The notes: generated from the sequence alone by a model not told the origin. Numbered from the stretch's first letter, positions 1 to 10,495 are shown. The stretch is 64,000 bases of DNA from Streptomyces sp. TRM68367 (GCF_014495685.1 NZ_JACTVI010000006.1:141451-205450), one strand, 5' to 3'. Made by a program: numbers and translations.

Positions 1-892
1 GCACCGATCGGTGCCGTTCGCTGATCGCCAGCTCCTGCCGGCCGCTGCGCGGCGCCGCCGCCGAGTGCTGCGTGAACCGGCGGCAGCGCACCGGCACGGC
101 CTGCGCGTCGAACCCCACCTGGAGGACGTACTGGCCGCCCGGGGCGCCGAAGCCGCGCAGATACTCGCGGGACACACCGGCCGTGCCGTCCTCGACGCCG
201 TACCGGAAGAGGAAGGTGTCCCCGGCCCGCAGCCGCGTGTCGAAGAACAGCTCGGCCGCGAGAACGCCGGTGTCGTGGTGCAGGCGGACGCGTCCCGTAC
301 GGCAGTTCTCCAGTGCGCGCACGGTCATGCGCTCCGGCACGCACCCCGGGTCGCCGTGGTGGACGGCCACGAAGCGGTCGGCGCCGTCCCGGTGGGCGCG
401 CACGATGTACTGCGCCTCGCGCCCCGCGAGCTCCCGGCGCGCCCCGATGCGGACCCGCTCGTGGTGCCCGAGGTTGTGCAGCCCTCCGTCCGCCGCCCAG
501 TCCAGCTCCGCCAGCAGCTGGTCGAGGACGCCCGAGGCCGCCACCAGGGAGCGGTAGGACCGGGCGCCGGGCCGCTGTCCGGCCGCGCGCTCGGCGGACT
601 CGGCGAGCAGCCGGATCAGCGACTCTTCGGGCAGGTGCAGGATCTCCTCCAGCGCCCGTACGGCCCGCAGCGACTCCGGGCGCTGGGGCCGCCGGGCGCC
701 CTGCTGCCAGTAGCTCAGGCTGGTGACGCCGACCTTCACGCCGTGCCGCGACAGATGGTGCTGGACGCGCTGCAGCGGCAGGCCGCGGGCGGCGATCGCG
801 GCCCGCAGGGCGACGTGGAAGGGGCCGCCGCGCAGGAGCGAGTCAAGTTCCGCGGTGGCGACGTCCGCGTGCGGTGTGGCGTGCTGCGGCAT
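1..892 (-). CDS. HTH DNA-binding protein, 3' end outside window
   Basis: At least 297 residues are visible, running off the left edge. The start is ATG at 892-890 (protein begins MPQHATPHAD). Residues about 20-70 form an XRE/Cro-like helix-turn-helix in which the recognition segment reads 'GVTSLSYWQQGARRPQRPES', typical of actinobacterial regulators that combine an N-terminal HTH with a longer effector part. The remaining 200 residues contain no catalytic motif I recognise. Acts presumably as a cytosolic transcription regulator; target unknown. A divergent promoter region lies upstream (893-1212). Confidence 0.7.
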   Translation of the reverse strand, partial: MPQHATPHADVATAELDSLLRGGPFHVALRAAIAARGLPLQRVQHHLSRHGVKVGVTSLSYWQQGARRPQRPESLRAVRALEEILHLPEESLIRLLAESAERAAGQRPGARSYRSLVAASGVLDQLLAELDWAADGGLHNLGHHERVRIGARRELAGREAQYIVRAHRDGADRFVAVHHGDPGCVPERMTVRALENCRTGRVRLHHDTGVLAAELFFDTRLRAGDTFLFRYGVEDGTAGVSREYLRGFGAPGGQYVLQVGFDAQAVPVRCRRFTQHSAAAPRSGRQELAISERHRSV

Positions 893-1212
893 GCAGGGCC
901 TCTCTGTGAAGTCCACAACGGCTGGGCAGACCGTTCGCGCGGGCCGGCCGGGACCGCCCGCGCCGACGCAGGGGAGGACCTCACACCCGTGCGCCGTCGC
1001 TCGGGGTCCCGAGCTCCCCCGCATTGAAGCGTGTTGACCAATCCGCGACAACACCTGAGATCCAACAACGGCGTGCGACCGCCCCGTCCGTTGCGGGGTT
1101 CGGCGCCGGACGGCAGCATGGCGTCGACCGGCCAGGAGATCGAGCAGACGCGGGAGCCGGGCGCGGGGCGCAGGTCCACTCCTGGGGTGGCGAGGATCGC
1201 GTGCAACCAGGA
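893..1212. other. Intergenic region upstream of the HTH gene
   Basis: No convincing gene. It holds the promoter region of the minus-strand HTH gene and, at about 1027-1060, an AT-richer patch with a TTGACC hexamer. The stretch next to 1180-1212 reads on from the decayed permease fragment without recognisable homology. Short GC-rich stem-loops occur but none is striking. Confidence 0.4.
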
Positions 1213-1332
1213 GGCCAGTACGATCCCGCCCGCGATGCCGATGGCCATGGCGAGCACGGTGAGCAGCAGCGTGGTGCGCAGCCGCTCCAGGACCGCCGGG
1301 GCGAAGAGATACTTCCCGGCCGTCTCCCACAC
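1213..1332 (-). pseudogene. Fragment of an amino-acid ABC transporter permease
   Basis: About 40 codons read MWETAGKYLF...TLLLTVLAMAIG...GGIVLA on the minus strand. This matches the N-terminal first transmembrane region of polar amino-acid ABC permeases (a 'W..v..YLF.p.il.Gl..Tl.LTv.am..G...G..LA' pattern). The reading frame then enters unrelated sequence, and upstream it stops exactly where the IS701-like remnant begins. No partner ATPase or binding protein is nearby. It is a non-functional relic; family assignment is by pattern recognition. Confidence 0.5.
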
Positions 1333-1750
1333 TGGGACTGCTGGACCGGCTGGCTGCTCAGGGGCTTTCAGTGCCGGTGATCGTGGCCGATGCCGGCTAC
1401 GGCCGCAGCGTTGCCTTCCGGCTCTGTTGTCCTACGTCATGCGGTAGACCCCAAGGAGATCGCCCGTTCGGCCAAGGCCGAGCCGTATCAGCCTGAGTAC
1501 GGAGGGCTGGGACCCGCCCACCACCGCACCTGGCGCGGCTGGCACCACCACGTCCCCCTCGTCACCGCCGCCCAGGGCTTCCTCACCCTCCGGCGGACCC
1601 GCCCCAAAGCCCACACGCCGGTCTGACGCTCTACCAGGTCCTGGACGCGCTCCAGGACCTACTGCAGTGCTGGACCGGCACCTGCACCACCTGCGGCCGC
1701 CCCCTCCCCACAAGCAGGCCCAGAGCCAGAACCCGACGAAGCGCTACTAG
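1333..1750 (+). mobile_element. Decayed IS701-family transposase remnant
   Basis: Pieces of the C-terminal half of an IS701-type transposase appear in order but in different frames: LGLLDRLAAQG...PVIVADAGYGR near 1333-1425, SYVM/AVDPKEIAR...EYGGLGP near 1430-1515, TWRGWHHHVPLVTAAQGFLT near 1525-1590, and LTLYQVLDALQDLLQCWTGT from about 1623. One base is missing after SYVM, a block is deleted between EYGGLGP and TWRGWHHH, and a further frameshift precedes LTLYQ. No terminal inverted repeats were found, so this is a dead scar. Confidence 0.7.
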
Positions 1751-1914
1751 GAACCGTCGGTTTCCTTCCGCGCCGCGAGCCGCAGGCGCTTGGCGCGCAC
1801 TATGTCCGGGTCGCGGGGATCCAGGTCCAGAACCTCGGCCGGCGCGTACGGGTCGTCCGCGTAGCGGCGGGCACGGATCGGCCGCCGTCGTCTGTCGATC
1901 CGCGTCTGTCGCAT
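1747..1914 (-). CDS. Small basic hypothetical protein, 55 aa
   Basis: The frame starts at ATG 1914-1912 and encodes MRQTRIDRRRRPIRARRYAD... followed by a more acidic segment DPYAPAEVLDLDPRDPDIVRAKRLR. Third codon positions are strongly G/C, and a GAAGG stretch lies about nine bases upstream, both favouring a real gene. The open frame could be extended upstream to 2250, but codon use there looks random. No domain recognised; the Arg-rich N terminus suggests nucleic-acid or membrane contact, which is only a guess. The stop abuts the IS701 scar. Confidence 0.5.
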   Translation of the reverse strand: MRQTRIDRRRRPIRARRYADDPYAPAEVLDLDPRDPDIVRAKRLRLAARKETDGS

Positions 1915-2248
1915 CGGAGCCGCCCTTCGACCGGTGACCGGCGCCTTCTCGTCCGAGACGGCCGGCCGCTCTGACAACCTGTGTCCGCACCGACACGGCC
2001 CCCGCCCGGTGGGCGGCGCCGCGTTGTCGCTACGGAAAGCCTGCATTCCCGCTTCCGGCGGGCCGTAACCCACCAGGTGGGGCAGGGAGTTGGGAAGCGG
2101 TCCGCAGCGGGGGCGCCGGGCGCGGGCCGCTGGGCCGTGCGGGTGACCGGGCACGACCGCCGGAACGGGCCCGCCGAGCGCCCGTCCGGCGGCCGCCATG
2201 CCCGCCGGGGCCGCCGCAGTGTCGGTCCCCGCCAGTAGGGTGTGAGAC
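1915..2248. other. Intergenic region upstream of uvrC
   Basis: Roughly 330 bases without a supported gene. It carries the promoters of the small minus-strand gene and of uvrC. The only clear signal is the TAGGGT hexamer at 2236-2241, described separately. Confidence 0.4.
2236..2241 (+). promoter_or_regulatory. -10 element of a probably leaderless uvrC transcript
   Basis: TAGGGT fits the actinobacterial -10 consensus TAnnnT and ends seven bases before the uvrC ATG at 2249, the arrangement seen for leaderless Streptomyces mRNAs. No Shine-Dalgarno sequence precedes the ATG. The -35 region is not recognisable. Confidence 0.45.
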
Positions 2249-4300
2249 ATGGCCGACCCCTCCAGCTACCGCCCCAAACCAGGAGAGATCCCGGACTCTC
2301 CGGGGGTGTACCGGTTCCGCGACGAGCACCGCCGGGTGATCTACGTCGGAAAGGCGAAGAGCCTGCGCCAGCGCCTGGCGAACTACTTCCAGGACCTTGC
2401 GGGCCTGCACCCGCGCACCCGCACCATGGTCACCACGGCGGCGTCCGTGGAGTGGACGGTGGTGTCCACGGAGGTCGAGGCGCTGCAGCTGGAGTACTCC
2501 TGGATCAAGGAGTACGACCCCCGGTTCAACGTCAAGTACCGCGACGACAAGAGCTACCCCTACCTCGCGGTGACGATGAGCGAGGAGTTCCCGCGCGTGC
2601 AGGTGATGCGCGGCCACAAGAAGAAGGGAGTGCGCTACTTCGGGCCGTACGCGCACGCGTGGGCGATCCGCGACACCGTGGACCTGCTGCTGCGCGTCTT
2701 CCCGGTGCGCACCTGCTCGGCCGGCGTCTTCAAGAACGCCGCCCGCACCGGCCGCCCCTGCCTGCTCGGCTACATCGGCAAGTGCTCCGCGCCCTGCGTC
2801 GACCGGGTCTCCGCCGAGGAGCACCGCGAGCTGGCCGACGAGTTCTGCGACTTCATGACCGGCCGCACGGGCACGTACATCCGCCGCCTGGAGAAGCGGA
2901 TGACCGAGGCGGCCGGGGAGCTGGAGTACGAGCGTGCGGCCCGCCTGCGCGACGACATCGAGGCCCTGAAGAAGGCCATGGAGAAGAACGCGGTCGTGCT
3001 CGCCGACGCGACCGACGCCGACCTGATCGCGGTCGCCGAGGACGAGCTGGAGGCGGCCGTGCAGATCTTCCACGTGCGCGGCGGACGCGTGCGCGGCCAG
3101 CGCGGCTGGGTCACCGACAAGGTCGAGGAGATCACCACCGGCGCCCTGGTCGAGCACGCCCTGCAGCAGCTGTACGGCGAGGAGAGCGGGGACGCCGTCC
3201 CCAAGGAGGTGCTGGTTCCGGCCCTGCCCGACCCGGTGGAGCCGGTCCAGGAGTGGCTGACCGGCCGCCGCGGGTCCAACGTCTCGCTGCGCATCCCACA
3301 GCGCGGCGACAAGAAGGCACTCATGGAGACCGTGCAGCGCAACGCCCAGCAGGCGCTCGCCCTGCACAAGACCAAGCGCGCCTCCGACCTGACCACGCGC
3401 TCGCGTGCCCTGGAGGAGATCGCCGACGCCCTCGACCTGGACAGCGCCCCCCTCAGGGTCGAGTGCTTCGACATCTCTCACCTCCAGGGCGACGACGTCG
3501 TGGCCTCCATGGTCGTCTTCGAGGACGGACTGGCCCGCAAGAGCGAGTACAGGCGCTTCCAGATCAAGGGCTTCGCCGGTCAGGACGACGTCCGGTCCAT
3601 GCACGAGGTGATCACCCGCCGGTTCAGGCGCTACCTCGCCGAGAAGGAGAAGACCGGCGAGTGGGCCGACGGCGAGAACACCCTCACCGACGAAACCGAC
3701 GACCTCAAGGACGACGAAGGCCGGCCCAAGAAGTTCGCCTACCCGCCCCAGCTCGTCGTCGTCGACGGCGGACAGCCGCAGGTCGCCGCCGCCCAGAAGG
3801 CCCTGGACGAGCTCGGCATCGACGACATCGCCGTGTGCGGCCTCGCCAAGCGCCTGGAGGAGGTCTGGCTGCCCGGCGACGACGACCCGGTGGTGCTGCC
3901 CCGCACCAGCGAGGGCCTGTACCTGCTCCAGCGCGTCCGTGACGAGGCCCACCGCTTCGCGATCACCTACCAGCGCAGCAAACGCGCCAAGCGCTTCCGC
4001 GTCGGCCCCCTGGACGACGTGCCCGGTCTCGGCGAGACCCGCAAGCAGGCCCTGATCAAGCACTTCGGGTCGGTGAAGAAGCTGCGGGCCGCGACCATCG
4101 ACCAGATCTGCGAGGTTCCCGGCATAGGCCGCAAAACGGCTGAAACCATTGCTGTGGCACTCGCCCAGGCGACCCCGGCCGCACCTGCCGTCAACACGGC
4201 GACTGGGGAGATCATGGAGGAGGAACCCGGAACAATGGGCTCCAGTGGGGAGCCCGTGAAGACGGGCGCCTCGGACGAGCGACGGGGGCAGGAGACATGA
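2249..4300 (+). CDS. uvrC: Excinuclease ABC subunit C
   Basis: UvrC, 683 aa, makes the dual incision in nucleotide excision repair with UvrA and UvrB. The N terminus has a GIY-YIG nuclease fold: GVY at residues 19-21 and [13 protein letters not shown] from residue 31. A UVR (UvrB-binding) helix pair with [17 protein letters not shown] lies near residues 225-245, the UvrC homology/RNase H-like nuclease domain with VVVDGG follows, and a helix-hairpin-helix region ([24 protein letters not shown]) closes the protein. It is the first gene of an operon whose stop overlaps rapZ by four bases. Length is within the family's usual range. Confidence 0.97.
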   Translation: MADPSSYRPKPGEIPDSPGVYRFRDEHRRVIYVGKAKSLRQRLANYFQDLAGLHPRTRTMVTTAASVEWTVVSTEVEALQLEYSWIKEYDPRFNVKYRDDKSYPYLAVTMSEEFPRVQVMRGHKKKGVRYFGPYAHAWAIRDTVDLLLRVFPVRTCSAGVFKNAARTGRPCLLGYIGKCSAPCVDRVSAEEHRELADEFCDFMTGRTGTYIRRLEKRMTEAAGELEYERAARLRDDIEALKKAMEKNAVVLADATDADLIAVAEDELEAAVQIFHVRGGRVRGQRGWVTDKVEEITTGALVEHALQQLYGEESGDAVPKEVLVPALPDPVEPVQEWLTGRRGSNVSLRIPQRGDKKALMETVQRNAQQALALHKTKRASDLTTRSRALEEIADALDLDSAPLRVECFDISHLQGDDVVASMVVFEDGLARKSEYRRFQIKGFAGQDDVRSMHEVITRRFRRYLAEKEKTGEWADGENTLTDETDDLKDDEGRPKKFAYPPQLVVVDGGQPQVAAAQKALDELGIDDIAVCGLAKRLEEVWLPGDDDPVVLPRTSEGLYLLQRVRDEAHRFAITYQRSKRAKRFRVGPLDDVPGLGETRKQALIKHFGSVKKLRAATIDQICEVPGIGRKTAETIAVALAQATPAAPAVNTATGEIMEEEPGTMGSSGEPVKTGASDERRGQET

Positions 4301-5256
4301 ATGTGAACAAGCACGACGGGCAACAAGATCAAGGCGGAGACGGAGCACAGGTGAGTACGGGCGCGACCAGCGAGGCGGGCGGGGCCCCCGACGCGGCCAT
4401 CCCCGAGCTGGTGATCATCTCCGGCATGTCCGGGGCCGGCCGCTCGACGGCCGCCAAGTGTCTGGAGGACCTCGGCTGGTTCGTCGTCGACAACCTGCCG
4501 CCCGCGCTGATCCCCACCATGGTGGAGCTCGGCGCCCGCTCCCAGGGCAACGTCGCGCGGATCGCGGTCGTCGTCGACGTCCGCGGCCGTCGCTTCTTCG
4601 ACAACCTGCGCGAGTCCCTCGCCGACCTCGACACGCGCGGGGTCACCCGGCGGATCGTCTTCCTGGAGTCCTCCGACGACGCCCTGGTGCGCCGCTTCGA
4701 GTCGGTGCGCCGCCCGCACCCCCTCCAAGGCGACGGCCGCATCGTCGACGGCATCGCAACCGAGCGCCAGTTGCTGCGAGAGCTGCGCGGCGACGCCGAC
4801 CTGGTGATCGACACCTCCGGGCTCAACGTGCACGAGCTGCGCGCCAAGATGGACGCCCAGTTCGCCGGCGAGGAGGAGCCCGAGCTGCGAGCCACCGTCA
4901 TGTCGTTCGGCTTCAAGTACGGCCTCCCCGTCGACGCCGACCTGGTCGTGGACATGCGGTTCCTGCCCAACCCGCACTGGGTCCCGGAGCTGCGCCAGTA
5001 CACCGGCCTCAACGAGGAGGTGTCGGCGTACGTCTTCAACCAGCCCGGCGCCAAGGAGTTCCTCGACCGGTACGCCGAGCTGCTCCGCCTCGTGCAGACC
5101 GGCTACCGGCGCGAGGGCAAGCGCTATGTGACCATCGCCGTCGGCTGCACCGGCGGCAAGCACCGCTCCGTCGCCATGTCGGAGAAGCTCGCCGCCCGGC
5201 TCGCCGCCGAGGGTGTGGAGACGGTGGTCGTGCACCGGGACATGGGACGCGAATGA
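4297..5256 (+). CDS. rapZ: RapZ-type nucleotide-binding protein (YvcJ family)
   Basis: 319 aa, with a Walker A motif GMSGAGRST at residues 43-51 after a hydrophilic, poorly conserved 35-residue leader. The C-terminal part carries the conserved '[18 protein letters not shown]' and 'GCTGGKHRS' segments that define the family. In E. coli RapZ is an RNA-binding adaptor controlling glucosamine-6-phosphate synthase; the role in actinobacteria is less clear. The ATG overlaps the uvrC stop (ATGA), and the stop overlaps the next start, so the operon is translationally coupled. An internal start is possible at the GTG near 4351, which would remove the leader. Confidence 0.93.
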   Translation: MNVNKHDGQQDQGGDGAQVSTGATSEAGGAPDAAIPELVIISGMSGAGRSTAAKCLEDLGWFVVDNLPPALIPTMVELGARSQGNVARIAVVVDVRGRRFFDNLRESLADLDTRGVTRRIVFLESSDDALVRRFESVRRPHPLQGDGRIVDGIATERQLLRELRGDADLVIDTSGLNVHELRAKMDAQFAGEEEPELRATVMSFGFKYGLPVDADLVVDMRFLPNPHWVPELRQYTGLNEEVSAYVFNQPGAKEFLDRYAELLRLVQTGYRREGKRYVTIAVGCTGGKHRSVAMSEKLAARLAAEGVETVVVHRDMGRE

Positions 5257-6320
5257 CCGGACGTACACCACGGCTGAGCCGGCTGCGCCGCGTGGTGCCC
5301 GAGGGACGCGGCGGCCGGTCCGTCGAGGCCCGCGGCGCCAGACCACGCCGGCGCGGCGCCCAGCCCAAGGTCGTCGCCCTCGGCGGCGGCATGGGTCTGT
5401 CCGCCTCGCTGGCCGCGCTGCGCCGCATCACCGGCGACCTCACCGCCGTCGTCACGGTGGCCGACGACGGCGGCTCCAGCGGGCGCCTGCGCGACGAGCT
5501 GGGCGTGCTGCCGCCCGGCGACCTGCGCAAGGCGCTGGCCGCGCTGTGCGGCGACGACGACTGGGGCCAGACCTGGGCCCGGGTCATCCAGCACCGTTTC
5601 CAGTCCCAGGGCGAGCTGCACGAGCACGCGGTCGGCAACCTGCTCATCGTCGCCCTGTGGGAGCAGCTCGGTGACCACGTCCAGGCCCTGGACCTGGTCG
5701 GCAAGCTGCTCGGCGCGCACGGGCGCGTGCTGCCCATGTCGGCCGTCCCGCTGGAGCTCCAGGCCCTGGTCAGGGGGCACGACCCGGAGCGGCCCGACGA
5801 GATCGACACGGTACGGGGGCAGGCGACGGTCGCGCTCACCCCCGGCGAGGTGCAGACCGTGCGCCTCGTGCCGCAGGAGCCGCCGGCCGTCCCCGAGGCG
5901 GTGGAGGCCGTCCTCGACGCCGACTGGGTGGTGCTGGGCCCCGGCTCCTGGTTCTCCTCGGTCATCCCGCACCTGCTGGTGCCCGAACTGCGCGACGCAC
6001 TCACGGCGACGAAGGCGCGCCGGGTGCTCTCCCTGAACCTCGCCCCGCAGCCCGGAGAAACCGAGGGCTTCTCCCCGCAGCGTCATTTGGAGGTTTTGGG
6101 ACGACACGCCCCTAAACTCGCCCTGGACGTGGTGCTGGCCGACGAGGCCGCCGTGCCCGACCGCGCCTCGCTGACCGACGCCGCCAAGCGGTTCGGGGCC
6201 GCGGTCGAGCTGGCGCCCGTGGTCCGGCCCGACGGGACACCGAGGCACGACCCGGAGCTGTTGGCCGCCGCGTACGACCGTATTTTTCGGATGCATGGAA
6301 GGATCGGCCCATGGCGATGA
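5253..6320 (+). CDS. yvcK: YvcK/CofD-like morphogenesis and gluconeogenesis-linked protein
   Basis: 355 aa starting at ATG 5253 inside the rapZ stop. A basic leader of about 40 residues precedes [20 protein letters not shown], the Rossmann-like nucleotide/UDP-sugar site of the YvcK family, followed by [14 protein letters not shown] and GNLLIVAL motifs of the CofD/UPF0052 fold. In other Gram-positives YvcK binds UDP-sugars and is needed for normal cell shape on gluconeogenic carbon sources. It overlaps whiA by ten bases. The open frame extends far upstream inside rapZ, but that part is only the high-GC shadow of rapZ. Confidence 0.92.
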   Translation: MTGRTPRLSRLRRVVPEGRGGRSVEARGARPRRRGAQPKVVALGGGMGLSASLAALRRITGDLTAVVTVADDGGSSGRLRDELGVLPPGDLRKALAALCGDDDWGQTWARVIQHRFQSQGELHEHAVGNLLIVALWEQLGDHVQALDLVGKLLGAHGRVLPMSAVPLELQALVRGHDPERPDEIDTVRGQATVALTPGEVQTVRLVPQEPPAVPEAVEAVLDADWVVLGPGSWFSSVIPHLLVPELRDALTATKARRVLSLNLAPQPGETEGFSPQRHLEVLGRHAPKLALDVVLADEAAVPDRASLTDAAKRFGAAVELAPVVRPDGTPRHDPELLAAAYDRIFRMHGRIGPWR

Positions 6321-7300
6321 CGCCAGCGGTGAAGGACGAGATCTCCCGGCTCCCCGTCACCCGGACCTGCTGCAGAAAGGCGGAGGTCTCCGCCAATCTG
6401 CGGTTCGCCGGCGGCCTCCACCTGGTGAGCGGGCGCATCGTGATCGAGGCGGAGCTGGACACCGCGATGGCGGCCCGCCGCCTCAAGCGGGACATCCTGG
6501 AGATCTTCGGCCACAGCTCGGAACTGATCGTGATGGCGCCCGGCGGACTGCGCCGCGGCTCGCGCTACGTCGTGCGCGTCGTCGCGGGCGGCGACCAGCT
6601 GGCCCGCCAGACCGGCCTGGTCGACGGCCGGGGCCGCCCGATCCGCGGCCTGCCCCCGCAGGTGGTCTCCGGCGCCACCTGTGACGCCGAGGCGGCCTGG
6701 CGCGGCGCGTTCCTGGCGCACGGCTCGCTGACCGAGCCCGGCCGCTCCTCCTCCCTGGAGGTGACCTGCCCAGGCCCCGAGGCCGCGCTCGCCCTGGTCG
6801 GCGCCGCCCGCCGCCTGCAGATCGCCGCGAAGGCCCGGGAGGTGCGCGGCGTGGACCGGGTGGTCGTCCGCGACGGTGACGCGATCGGCGCCCTGCTCAC
6901 CCGGCTCGGCGCCCACGAGTCGGTGCTGGCCTGGGAGGAGCGCCGGATGCGCCGCGAGGTGCGCGCCACGGCCAACCGCCTCGCCAACTTCGACGACGCC
7001 AACCTGCGCCGCTCCGCGCGCGCCGCCGTGGCCGCCGGTGCCCGCGTGCAGCGCGCCCTGGAGATCCTCGGCGACGACGTCCCCGAGCACCTGGCCGCCG
7101 CCGGGCGCCTGCGCATGGAGCACAAGCAGGCCTCCCTGGAGGAGCTGGGCGCGCTCGCCGACCCGCCGCTCACCAAGGACGCGGTGGCCGGCCGTATCCG
7201 CCGCCTGCTCGCCATGGCCGACAAGCGCGCCGGCGACCTCGGCATCCCGGGTACGGAGGCGAACCTCTCGGAGGAGCTGGCCGACAACCTCGTGGGGTGA
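6311..7300 (+). CDS. whiA: Sporulation transcription factor WhiA
   Basis: 329 aa, the usual WhiA length. The N-terminal part (about residues 1-220) is a degenerate LAGLIDADG homing-endonuclease fold beginning [21 protein letters not shown]; the C terminus has the WhiA helix-turn-helix with [20 protein letters not shown]. With WhiB it activates the early sporulation regulon of Streptomyces and is conserved in position after yvcK in Gram-positive bacteria. A GGAAGG ribosome site lies within the end of yvcK. Transcription probably stops at the hairpin at 7334-7374. Confidence 0.97.
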   Translation: MAMTPAVKDEISRLPVTRTCCRKAEVSANLRFAGGLHLVSGRIVIEAELDTAMAARRLKRDILEIFGHSSELIVMAPGGLRRGSRYVVRVVAGGDQLARQTGLVDGRGRPIRGLPPQVVSGATCDAEAAWRGAFLAHGSLTEPGRSSSLEVTCPGPEAALALVGAARRLQIAAKAREVRGVDRVVVRDGDAIGALLTRLGAHESVLAWEERRMRREVRATANRLANFDDANLRRSARAAVAAGARVQRALEILGDDVPEHLAAAGRLRMEHKQASLEELGALADPPLTKDAVAGRIRRLLAMADKRAGDLGIPGTEANLSEELADNLVG

Positions 7301-7333
7301 GCTGACACAGCACCAACCTGACACGGAACCAAC

Positions 7334-7374
7334 ACGCCGGTGCCGACGCCCACTTGGGTGATCGGCACCGGCGT
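7334..7374 (+). terminator. Terminator after whiA
   Basis: A perfect 13-bp stem, ACGCCGGTGCCGA at 7334-7346 with its complement at 7362-7374, encloses a 15-base loop and is followed by TTGCG. It also shows that the ATG at 7354, in the loop, is not the start of the next gene. Confidence 0.85.
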
Positions 7375-7467
7375 TTGCGTGTCGTTGAGGCGCTCTTGAC
7401 CGGATCGCGCGGTGGCATGAGCCTGGCAACCATTCGTCCTTGTGGCGAACCACCGCTAGGGGGGTTC

Positions 7468-10422
7468 ATGAGACACAGAGCGAGATCGATCCTCGCTGTC
7501 GGCGCGCTCCTGATCGGCGGAGCGAGCCTCGCACCCATCGCCCGGGCAGAACCCGGAAGCTCACCCGCATCCGACACCGCCGAAGTCAAGGTCTTCCGCG
7601 CCGACGTCACGCAGCAGCAGGTACCTCTGCTGCTGGCGGCCGGACAGGACGGCCACGAACTCGGCGAACGGGTGCCCGACAAGGGCACGGGTACCGTCGA
7701 GCTCTACCTCACCGACCAGCAGGCGAAGAAGCTGGAGAAACAGGGTGTCGACCTCACCGAACACACCCTCTCCACCAAGGCCGAGGCGCGCGTCGAGGAC
7801 GCGGCGCAGAGCGTGTTCCGCCCGTACGGCGGCAGCGGCGGCCTGAAGGAGGAGATCCTCAGGGCCGGCCAGCGGCATCCCGGCCTGACCAAGGTCGTCT
7901 CCATCGGCAAGACGATCAAGGGCCAGGACATCCTCGCGCTGAAGCTCACCAAGGGCGCGAAGAAGTCCAAGGACGGCTCCAGGCCCGCCGTGCTGTACCT
8001 GTCGGCGCAGCACGCGCGCGAGTGGATCACGCCGGAGATGACAAGGCGGCTGCTCCACCACTACCTGGACCACTACAAGACCGACAAACGCATCAAGAAG
8101 ATCGTCGACACGACCGAGCTGTGGTTCGTCCCGACGGCCAACCCCGACGGCTACGACTACACGTTCGAGAGCGACGACACCCGCCTGTGGCGCAAGAACC
8201 TGCGGGACGTCAACGGCGACGGCACCATCACCACCGGGGACGGCGTCGACCTCAACCGCAACTTCGCCTACAAGTGGGGCTACGACGACGAGGGCTCGTC
8301 CCCCAACCCCACCAGCCAGACCTACCGCGGCGCGGGACCGAACTCCGAGCCCGAGACCCGCGCGATGGACGCCTTCCAGAAGCGGATCGGCTTCACCTAC
8401 GGCATCAACTACCACTCCGCGGCCGAACTCATCCTTTACGGCGTCGGCTGGCAGGTCGCCACCCACACCCCGGACGACGTCCTCTACGAGGCCCTCGCCG
8501 GCACCCCCGACGAGCCCGCGATCCCCGGCTACCACCCGCAGCTCTCCTCCGAGCTGTACACCACCAACGGCGAATCGGACGGCCACGCGGCCAACGTCAA
8601 CGGCATGGCGATGTTCACCCCGGAGATGTCGACCTGCGAGACCGCCTCGAACGCCGACCCGAACGACGCGTGGAAGCCCACCGACTGCCGTTCCATCTTC
8701 ACCTTCCCGGACGACGAGAAGCTGATCCAGCAGGAGTTCGCGAAGAACATCCCCTTCGCGCTCTCCGTCGCCGAGTCCGCCGCCCACCCCGACCGGCCGT
8801 CCTCCGCGGTCGGCCTGAGCGCCGCCGACTTCACCCCGGCCGCGTTCACGACGTCGTACTCGCGCGGTGCCGACCAGGAGGTCTCCGTCGTCGCACGCAA
8901 GTCGGTGCGGGACAAGGAGCTCAAGTACCGCGTCAACGGCGGCCGCACCGAGGACATGGCGCTGAAGCCGTGGAAGGGCGGCCAGACGTACGGCGGTGAC
9001 GACAACCTTCACTTCGACGAGTACCGGGCCGAGGTCGCCGACGGCGACCCGGGTGACAAGGTCGAGGTGTGGTTCACCGGCGAGACGAAGAGCGGGAAGC
9101 CCGTCTCCAGCAAGCGCTTCACCTACACCGTCGCGGAGCGGCCCCGGGCGGACACCCTCGTCGTCGCCGAGGAGGGCCAGGCCGCCACACAGGCGCAGAA
9201 ATACGTCGACGCGCTCAGGGCCAACGGCCGCAGGGCGGTGATCTGGGACGTCGCCACCCGGGGCGCGCCCGACGCGCTCGGCGTGCTGAGCCACTTCGAC
9301 ACCGTCCTCCACTACACGGGCGCGAGCGTCCCCGGCGTCGCCACCCAGCTCCAGCTGCGCGCCTTTCTCAACGAGGGCGGCAAGCTCCTGGAGGCCGGCG
9401 AGCAGGCCGGCGGCAGCGTCGACCTCGGCGGCGGTGTCCTGTCCGACGACTTCAGTCAGTACTACCTGGGCGCCTACTCGCGTACGTCGACCTCCGGGGC
9501 CACCGGCTTCACCGGCGCCGGCAAGCTGGGGGGCTTCACCGGCGCCCTCGGGGGCACGCCCGGCAACCCGCTGGACAAGGCCGGCACGTACGGGGTCACC
9601 TCCGACGAGCTGCCCGCCGACGAGTTCCCCCAGTTCGCGAGCGCGGGCGCGGGACAGTTCGCCGGGACGGCCAACCCGTACGGGCCGTATGCGGGCTCGT
9701 TCATGGCCGCCGCCGTCCACACCGACGATGCCTACAAGCGCCTCACCCGCACCATCGACCTCACCGGCACCGGCGCGGCCGACAAGCCCACGCTCGGCAC
9801 CCGGCTGTTGTGGGACACCGAGTCCGGCTACGACCACGTGCTGGTCGAGGCCCGCACCGCCGGGGGCGACGACTGGACGACGCTCCCCGAGGCGGGCGGC
9901 GCGACCGGGACCGCCGTGCCGGCCGACTGCGCGGGCGGCTTCTACGTCGGTGAGCACCCGTGGCTGAAGCACTACCTGACCGTGGCGGCCGACGGCTGCA
10001 CCGCGACCGGCACCACCGGGAAGTGGAACAGCCTCACCGGCGCCTCCGACGGCTGGCAGCAGGTGGCCTTCGACCTGAGCGCGTACGCGGGGAAGACGGT
10101 CGAGGTGTCGATCAGCTACGTCACCGACCCCGGCACCGGCGGCCACGGCGTCCTCGCCGACGAGGCCTCCCTCGTCGTCGGCGGCACCGCCACCGAGACC
10201 GAGGGCTTCGAGACCTCGCTCGGCGCCTGGAGAGTCGCCGGACCGCCCCCGGGCAGCCCGGCCGTCCAGAAGGACTGGTCCCGCAGCGGAGCGCTCTTCC
10301 AGACCTACGGCGCGGTCACCACGGGCGACACCGTGCTGCTGGGCTTCGGCCTGGAGCAGATCCCCGCGGCGGCCGACCGAAAGGCGCTCATCAAGAAGGC
10401 CCTCGGGGCACTGGAAGGGTGA
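7468..10422 (+). CDS. Secreted M14 zinc carboxypeptidase
   Basis: 984 aa from ATG 7468 (GGGGG upstream). Residues 1-27 form a Sec signal peptide, MRHRARSILAVGALL...ARA, cleaved before EPG. The M14 domain (about residues 110-430) shows the zinc ligands in QHAREWITPEM, substrate-site ANPDGYDY and DLNRNF, INYHSAAELILY and the catalytic glutamate in FTPEMS. C-terminal to it lie beta-sandwich segments and a region like the immune-inhibitor-A C-terminal domain (about residues 760-920). It would trim C-terminal residues from extracellular proteins or peptides. It stands alone between two terminators and is a member of the large actinobacterial M14 proteases. Confidence 0.92.
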   Translation: MRHRARSILAVGALLIGGASLAPIARAEPGSSPASDTAEVKVFRADVTQQQVPLLLAAGQDGHELGERVPDKGTGTVELYLTDQQAKKLEKQGVDLTEHTLSTKAEARVEDAAQSVFRPYGGSGGLKEEILRAGQRHPGLTKVVSIGKTIKGQDILALKLTKGAKKSKDGSRPAVLYLSAQHAREWITPEMTRRLLHHYLDHYKTDKRIKKIVDTTELWFVPTANPDGYDYTFESDDTRLWRKNLRDVNGDGTITTGDGVDLNRNFAYKWGYDDEGSSPNPTSQTYRGAGPNSEPETRAMDAFQKRIGFTYGINYHSAAELILYGVGWQVATHTPDDVLYEALAGTPDEPAIPGYHPQLSSELYTTNGESDGHAANVNGMAMFTPEMSTCETASNADPNDAWKPTDCRSIFTFPDDEKLIQQEFAKNIPFALSVAESAAHPDRPSSAVGLSAADFTPAAFTTSYSRGADQEVSVVARKSVRDKELKYRVNGGRTEDMALKPWKGGQTYGGDDNLHFDEYRAEVADGDPGDKVEVWFTGETKSGKPVSSKRFTYTVAERPRADTLVVAEEGQAATQAQKYVDALRANGRRAVIWDVATRGAPDALGVLSHFDTVLHYTGASVPGVATQLQLRAFLNEGGKLLEAGEQAGGSVDLGGGVLSDDFSQYYLGAYSRTSTSGATGFTGAGKLGGFTGALGGTPGNPLDKAGTYGVTSDELPADEFPQFASAGAGQFAGTANPYGPYAGSFMAAAVHTDDAYKRLTRTIDLTGTGAADKPTLGTRLLWDTESGYDHVLVEARTAGGDDWTTLPEAGGATGTAVPADCAGGFYVGEHPWLKHYLTVAADGCTATGTTGKWNSLTGASDGWQQVAFDLSAYAGKTVEVSISYVTDPGTGGHGVLADEASLVVGGTATETEGFETSLGAWRVAGPPPGSPAVQKDWSRSGALFQTYGAVTTGDTVLLGFGLEQIPAAADRKALIKKALGALEG

Positions 10423-10495
10423 CGACCCCAGTCAACAGGCACTGACACTCCGTAGCGAAATCGAGTGAACCGACCCCTGTCGCGGGCTCCGGTCC

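Noticed and set aside
1..14. GCACCGATCGGTGC palindrome at the left edge as an operator
   Set aside because: It lies within the coding part of the minus-strand HTH gene, where chance palindromes are common in GC-rich DNA.
2030..4348. 772-codon open frame antisense to uvrC
   Set aside because: It is the high-GC shadow of uvrC, whose domains are unmistakable; the antisense translation is rich in Leu/Val/Gly/Asp/Arg without motifs.
7354..7467. Upstream ATG at 7354 as start of the M14 peptidase
   Set aside because: It lies in the loop of the whiA terminator and would bury the signal peptide; ATG 7468 fits.
7561..10146. 861-codon open frame antisense to the M14 peptidase gene
   Set aside because: Same shadow effect; the plus-strand protein has a signal peptide and complete zinc site.
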